Source of the DNA: Pseudoscleropodium purum
Lineage: Eukaryota > Streptophyta > Bryopsida > Hypnales > Brachytheciaceae
Assembly (NCBI GenBank): GCA_963969395.1
Contig: OZ017801.1
Location: 4,652,501 to 4,716,500, forward strand
DNA: 64,000 nt
Direction of reading: 5' to 3'
The notes beneath the pieces were generated by a model. That model did no database searches, was not told the DNA's origin, and saw only the letters and a program-made list of their open reading frames with translations. Position numbers and translations under genes: made by a program. Below, one piece after another: positions 59,201-64,000 of this stretch. The number at the start of each line of letters is the position of its first letter. Within the stretch, counting starts at the first letter, position 1.

Positions 59201-60461
59201 AGGATGTAAAGTGACAGTCCAAAGAATCTTTTCCATTCTCAAAAAATTCACCAAAAATTGCATACTCAATCATTTCTCAATCAAATTATGTCAATGGATT
59301 TAGTGAAAAAAATCATCTAGGGTCCAATGTCCAGGAAGAACTGGTAGTTAGTTCATTGTAAGCTGGTGCCTTTGGGAAAATAACCAGTTCGAGTGTGAAA
59401 ATGGAGGATGGAAAACCGGACAAATCATTGGTAGGACTGGCAACCTAATGGTGTGCAAAAATAAATGGGGGCTATTTAGCTGCCACTTCTATGAAATTGT
59501 CGGATCTTAGCCGCTTGCAATTTAGAATTCAAGGCTAATACCTGGGTTATTAGAGGTGGGTATCTTCTTGGACAAGGTGGACACTACTTTTTCTTTAAAC
59601 CGACTTTCAAGATGCATACAAAGATTGAGGCTTTATCTAGTATTTGAATCTTTCTTATTGTAAAGGTGGCTTGGTAGTAGAGCAAGAGTATTACATAGTT
59701 TTTGGAGTAATCATGAAGAAGTTGTCAAGTTTTTTGTAGGAGCTAAATTTCTTGAAAATGAAGATTTTTACTAATTTTTTGTAGTATTACAAATTGATAT
59801 TTATTTGTCCCTATCACTTAGAATTGTCATAGTTATCTAGTTGTATTTAGGATTGTTTGGCACCATTACTAGTTGCTTGCTTACCACACTACAATTAGTG
59901 ATGATGTTTGAGGGTTGATATCAAAGTTGGATTTTGGCACCATAACAAATAACATCAATGATATGCAAGTTTTACAAGTAATCCATGCAAAACTTGCATA
60001 TCAATATTCAAGCTATGTTGAATCAAGTTATTGCATCAACCAAAAAATCTTGCTTATTGACATCAAGTTGCAAATACTTTGATCAATGAAGAGTTGATAA
60101 ATTTGAGACATGTGAGAACAATACATACTTAAATGACAATCACAATAGTTTTGAACCTAATTGCCATGAAAAATAGATTATTTCCAACTTATATGGAGGA
60201 TGTATTACAACCTTTCTAAATTTGAAGTTGAAGGAAATTGGCCGGTGAGAATTTAATACTAGAGGAAATAAACCGGAAGATTTTGTTAAGGAAAGGATGC
60301 AACTGGTGCCTTTAGGAAAAAAACCGGTCCCTTTATAAAGAGGAGGAAAATTACCAAGGCAACACAGAAAACTTCCCAAACGTTGTTAAAATCTCTTTGT
60401 TGTTCAAAAGTTGTTAATGAAGTTAGCATATCAAATTTTCTACAAATGTAATTGCAATGAG

Positions 60462-60967
60462 CCACGTGGTAGCCTTCCAATCCCAAGGACTAATCACAAC
60501 CCTCACACCCTCCCAAGTGATGCACCCTCGTGAGACGACGTGCGAATCCTCCGTTCTTCTGCTGTTGTCTATCCAGAGACTGGCTTTCCAGGTGGCGCTT
60601 GCCCACAGCCGGTCCACCCCAGCCCTAAGAACCGATCTCGCAACTAACATGCCACATGTCAGGCACCGCCACTTGGAAGCTCACCACGTGGAGGACCCGC
60701 AGGCATGCTCGGATTGAGGTGGCGGCAGCGCAGTGCCGGTCACTCAAGCAGGTTAGAACTGAATAAAACCCGTCGGTCCCTTCTCCGTCTCCATTCGCAC
60801 TCTCCGTCGTTTACAGCGTCGCATTCATCAGCTTTCAATCCTCTTGTAGATAACTGAACTTCGGACACCAATCCAGAACAACACTTCTTTCCATTTTTGT
60901 CGTAAGTTAGCTCTATCCGCACAGCTAGGATTTTCATTTTTTGCAACCGGAAGGAAGAGTTTGTGTG
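60462..60967 (+). promoter_or_regulatory. LEA gene promoter with two CCACGTGG (ABRE/G-box) sites
   Basis: Perfect palindromic CCACGTGG occurs at 60462-60469 and 60684-60691, and a GACGTGCG variant near 60536. ACGTG-core boxes are bound by bZIP/ABF factors in abscisic-acid and drought responses. A weak TATA-like AATAAAA lies near 60762. The GC content rises sharply here compared with the upstream spacer. Confidence 0.7.
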
Positions 60968-63049
60968 ATGGCAGGGGACAAGAAGATGAGCTACGCTGCA
61001 ATGGCGCACAAGGGTAACGACGCTGAGGACTCCAGCAAGGATGTGAGAAACAAGGTTGAAGATGCAGCCAGCGATGCTTCGGTGAGTGGGGGGTGATTGA
61101 AACTTGAGCTCAAGGTTTTTCAGGGTTCGAATCTATGTGTTTTCTTGGGGTTGGGTTGCTGGCGTGGGAATAATTTCCCGTGCTAAATATTGGATTTTCT
61201 GTCACTTGAGTCTTTTAAAGGAAATGGGGGTATTAGGGAGATCACTATGGAGCTGTGGACAGATCTTTCAGGTTTAAGAACGAAAGCTGTTGAGATGAAT
61301 TTTGCCACACCGTGTATGAATTTCTTATGCAATTCAAAACAGGAGGCTGTAGATTACTGAGTGGAAGTGGAAGAGGACTAGTCCATTTTACTCGAACATT
61401 AGTGGTCAGAAGCATACCATGTGATGCCGACACCCAGTTTGCTAATTGAATGCCAACCAAGTGTATTAGAAGAGATGCGTTTCTGTTGGTGTAGAGTTGG
61501 TATAGGAGACGGAATTTGGTTCATAACGGTTGCTGTATCCTCTACTTTGGTTTACATTCTTGGTGAAGTTTGATCATTCGCTGGTTTTGATGTATTTTGG
61601 ATTGGTCCTGGTGCAGGACGTCGCGTCCAACTTCGGCAAGGGCGTTAGCGATACCGTAGACACAACCGCCAAGAACACGAAAAATTTAGGCGGTGACGCT
61701 GCGGACGCAGCCAAGGACAAGGCCGATGATGTGAAGGGAGATGTGGAAAAGAAGGCAGGCGAAGCCAAATCCAAAGCAGCCAATTCTAAGGACGCAGCGA
61801 AGAAGAAGGCTGATGAAACGAAGCGCACTACTGAATCCGCGACGAAGACCTCGGATGAAGAGGTTGACGACGCTAAGGACGCAGTCAAGGGCAAGGCCGG
61901 GGATGTGAAGGGCAAGGCTGATGATACATCAAAGAAAGCGGCCAACAAGGCAAATGAAACCAAGGACGCAGTCAAGGGCAAGGCCGGGGATGTGAAGGGC
62001 ACTGCTGATGATACATCAAAGAAAGCGGCCAATAAGGCGAATGAAACCAAGGGCGCAGCGAAGGACACGGCACGGGATGTGAAGGGCAAGGCTGATGATG
62101 CAGCGGAGAACGCGGCCAATAAAGCAAATGAAACCAAAGAATCAGCGAAGGACACTGCTGGGGATGCAGCTGACAAAGCTTCTAGGAAGGCGACCGAAAC
62201 CACAGACGCAGTGGAGGACACGGCGAAGGAAGCGGCGGATAATCTTGGCGACGCCAAGGACTCCCTGAAGGGAAATGCAGTCGACGCTAAGGACACTGTG
62301 AAGAACACGGCGGGCGACATCAAGAGCGAAGCTGACAACGCCGCAAGTGCTCACCAGCCCAACGTGGACAAAGCTAAGGAGGACGCTGGCCAGAAATGGG
62401 ATCAGACCAAAACCAAAGCCAACGAATTCGCAGGCGCTGTACAAGGTTCCGCTGGCGCGGCCGGCAATGTCGTACAGGAGAAGGCCGGACAGGTGAGGGA
62501 TAGCGCCATCTTTTCTTAAAATTTGTTTGATTTTCGCTAACATTTTTCACAGTTTCTTCAATAGTTCTGTAGCATCTCACTACATCCGTCTGCATTTGAT
62601 ACATTTCTGGCTCATGTTGACAATTTCTTTGCAGCAGGTCCTACATGGAATTAGGTAGGAATTTTGCTAAAATTTGCGCAATTGTTTCGTTAAACCAGGT
62701 GAAGGACACGATCGGGAATGCTATGGGAGCCACCAAGGAGAAGGCAAACGAGGCGGGAGAGAACATTCAAGAGAAAACTGCCGAGGCTGCCGAAGCTGCT
62801 TCTGCTCGCGCTGACGAGGCGAAAGCTCGCGGAGAATACACAGCCGACGATGAGTGGGCGCGCAGCACTGATGAAACCTTCGGCAAGGCCACCAACGACG
62901 ACGTGTACCCGAAAGCTGAAGAGATGAAGAGGGATGCCAAAGGGGTGCTGGGCGGGATTACCAACATTCTGGGAGACGCTTCCAAGGCCATTCAAGACAC
63001 TGTGAACGCGCCTGGTGAGCGTGTTAGTGACAAGGGATTTAGGGCTTAG
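60968..63049 (+). CDS. Group 3 late embryogenesis abundant (LEA_4-type) protein
   Basis: Exons 60968-61081, 61617-62492 and 62699-63049 give 446 residues, all phase-0 junctions. The protein is almost wholly hydrophilic, rich in Ala, Lys, Asp, Glu and Thr, with repeated 11-mer-like units (forms of DTAKDVKGKAD and KAANKANETK). This is typical of group 3 LEA proteins, which are disordered in water and fold to amphipathic helices on drying, protecting membranes and proteins. Exon 2 contains three 29-residue tandem repeats (61875-62135). The C-terminal exon departs from the repeat and contains YTADDEWARSTDETFGKA and two Gly/Ile-rich stretches. No signal peptide is evident; the compartment is not determined. 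Intron 1 contains a copy of the repeat also found in BT1 introns. The promoter has two ABRE-type boxes. Confidence 0.92.
61200..61556 (+). repeat. Intron repeat family, copy in LEA intron 1
   Basis: This copy contains GGGAGATCACT...GTGGACAGATC, TATGAATTTCTTATGCAATT, GCTAATTGAATGCCAACCAA, AGAAGAGATGCG and GTATCCTCTAC, in the same order and orientation as the copies in BT1 introns 1 and 6. Confidence 0.72.
61875..62135 (+). repeat. Three 87-bp tandem repeats inside the LEA exon
   Basis: Units at 61875-61961, 61962-62048 and 62049-62135 each encode 29 residues ending KAANKANET or NAANKANET. The first two differ at very few bases, the third more. A fourth, degenerate unit follows. This is a recent in-frame expansion. 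Confidence 0.88.
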
Positions 63050-64000
63050 GCTGTAGGGTTTAGGGATGTGAATACTGTGGATAGGGATGAGTAGCATTTT
63101 AGCACTCTGAACGCTACTGGCTTCTTCTTCGGTCCTTTTGGTACCCTGTTTCTGAAGCGCTGTGTGAGGTTGGAGACGATGACTTTGGAGATTTAAAAAG
63201 GGTCTTTTTCAGGAATTTGTTCTTTCCGTTTTAGAGGCTCAATTTTAGGTTCTCTCTGGCTTTTTTAGTGGCCAAGAATTTGTAATTTATGCCCTTGGGT
63301 TTGAGACTAGAAATAGATGGCAATTTCATGATGCATGGTTCTCTTTGAGTGATGGTATATAAATATTGTGGATAGTGAATTACTGTGATGGGTTTTATCT
63401 ATTGTTCTTCAGCTTCAGCTCTCTTGAGCCTTGGTTTCCGAGAGGGGGTGTCAGGCTGGAGAGGATAGCTTTTGTTTCATTGCTTATTAGCTGTGTTAGC
63501 GTTTTAGATTTTCTGTTGTATGAGCTCAGATTGAGGCCAACCACTTGTACTTCATGCACTTGGTTTTGAGACAAGGAATAAGGTAGAAGAATCTGATTCG
63601 AAATAAATAAGAATGTTCGATGTTACAGTAGGTCTAATTAGCTCAGCTAACTTTCTTTCAGGATACGTACAGACAAGCAAGTTTCTAACTATGATGACCA
63701 TCCAATCTTAGCACACCTTGTGAACATTGGCATTAATTAATTGATGCTAGGGCCTCCTCTCTCATCGTAGGTATTCTCGTTCGATGGCAATGTGAGTGCA
63801 CTTGATGTGTTCCAACTTGATGCATGAGTTGATACATGACGAAGTGCTAGATCTTGCTCTGTTATGTGCGTTTATATTCCTGGATTTAGGGTTTGAGATT
63901 GGTGATTGATAATGTGTAGACTTGAGAATAGAAATTGATTTTCAAGGCTTTCGATTATGGTTAAGATGGCATTTATTCCAACGTCAAATACCAAGAACTG
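63050..64000. other. LEA 3' UTR and flank with a diverged duplication
   Basis: About 63066-63325 and 63359-63585 share blocks in the same order: AATACTGTGGATAG/AATATTGTGGATAG, GTGAGGTTGGAGACGAT/GTCAGGCTGGAGAGGAT, and TTGTAATTTATGCCCTTGGG/TTGTACTTCATGCACTTGG. No further gene is seen to the window end. Confidence 0.5.

Larger units (their letters stand above)
53452..60440. other. AT-rich gene-free spacer
   Basis: No gene is recognised in about 7 kb. It contains an inverted-repeat element (54948-55418), a long foldback (56184-56280), two copies of a CCCTAAAAGACTNGGGGTGTTT-type motif (about 57427 and 58829) and a diverged direct repeat around CTGGTGCCTTTRGGAAAA (59364 and 60303). Confidence 0.55.

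Noticed and set aside
61118..61140. A tRNA B-box-like GGTTCGAATC in LEA intron 1
   Set aside because: No matching A box, acceptor stem or cloverleaf could be drawn around it.
61574..62338. A 254-codon antisense ORF over the LEA exon
   Set aside because: It mirrors the low-complexity Ala/Lys-rich LEA repeats. It has no independent promoter or family match.

Overview
The window is nuclear DNA of a land plant, most likely a bryophyte such as a moss. Six intron-containing genes encode plant-type proteins: XTH, beta-COP, EMC7, GPAT9, a folate-biopterin transporter and a group-3 LEA protein. They sit as GC-richer islands in very AT-rich, repeat-filled spacers. The moss suggestion is an inference. 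It rests on a chromodomain Ty3/gypsy element whose RNase H/integrase region reads more like the fungal/Tcn1-like chromoviruses described from mosses than like the common angiosperm lineages. Species cannot be fixed from the sequence alone.

Layout. 1-4500: gene-free repeats, including two non-autonomous elements flanked by TTAA. 6190-9321 (+): XTH in four coding exons. 11081-15005 (-): beta-COP in four coding exons. 15480-21521: AT-rich spacer with a 1.1-kb pogo/Emigrant-like element. 21522-23618 (-): EMC7 in seven exons, one intron being GC-AG. 24216-30968 (+): a chromovirus with 637-bp LTRs and gag/pol full of stop codons. 32305-36556 (-): GPAT9 in twelve exons. 36557-49455: repeat-rich spacer with a third TTAA element and a MITE-like element. 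49456-53451 (+): folate-biopterin transporter (BT1 family) in seven exons. 53452-60450: AT-rich spacer with foldback elements. 60968-63049 (+): LEA protein in three exons behind a promoter with two CCACGTGG boxes. 63050-64000: 3' flank with a diverged duplication.

How the genes work together. There is no operon-like logic, and each gene has its own promoter. EMC7 and GPAT9 both act at the ER membrane and beta-COP acts in Golgi-ER traffic, but nothing in the sequence shows that their proximity matters. XTH acts in the wall and LEA in desiccation tolerance.

Most striking observations. (1) Each chromovirus LTR carries a 10-bp-periodic array of heat-shock-element-like TTCnnGAAnnTTC motifs that ends 10 bp before a TATA box, about 0.8 kb from the EMC7 start codon. 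(2) A TTAA-flanked element with CCC...GGG ends has an unoccupied related site 200 bp away, the signature of piggyBac-type transposition. (3) One repeat family occupies three introns of two genes (BT1 transporter and LEA), always in the sense orientation and never outside introns here. All splice models were built by hand from frame, splice-site and family-alignment agreement; every exon junction reported keeps the frame.
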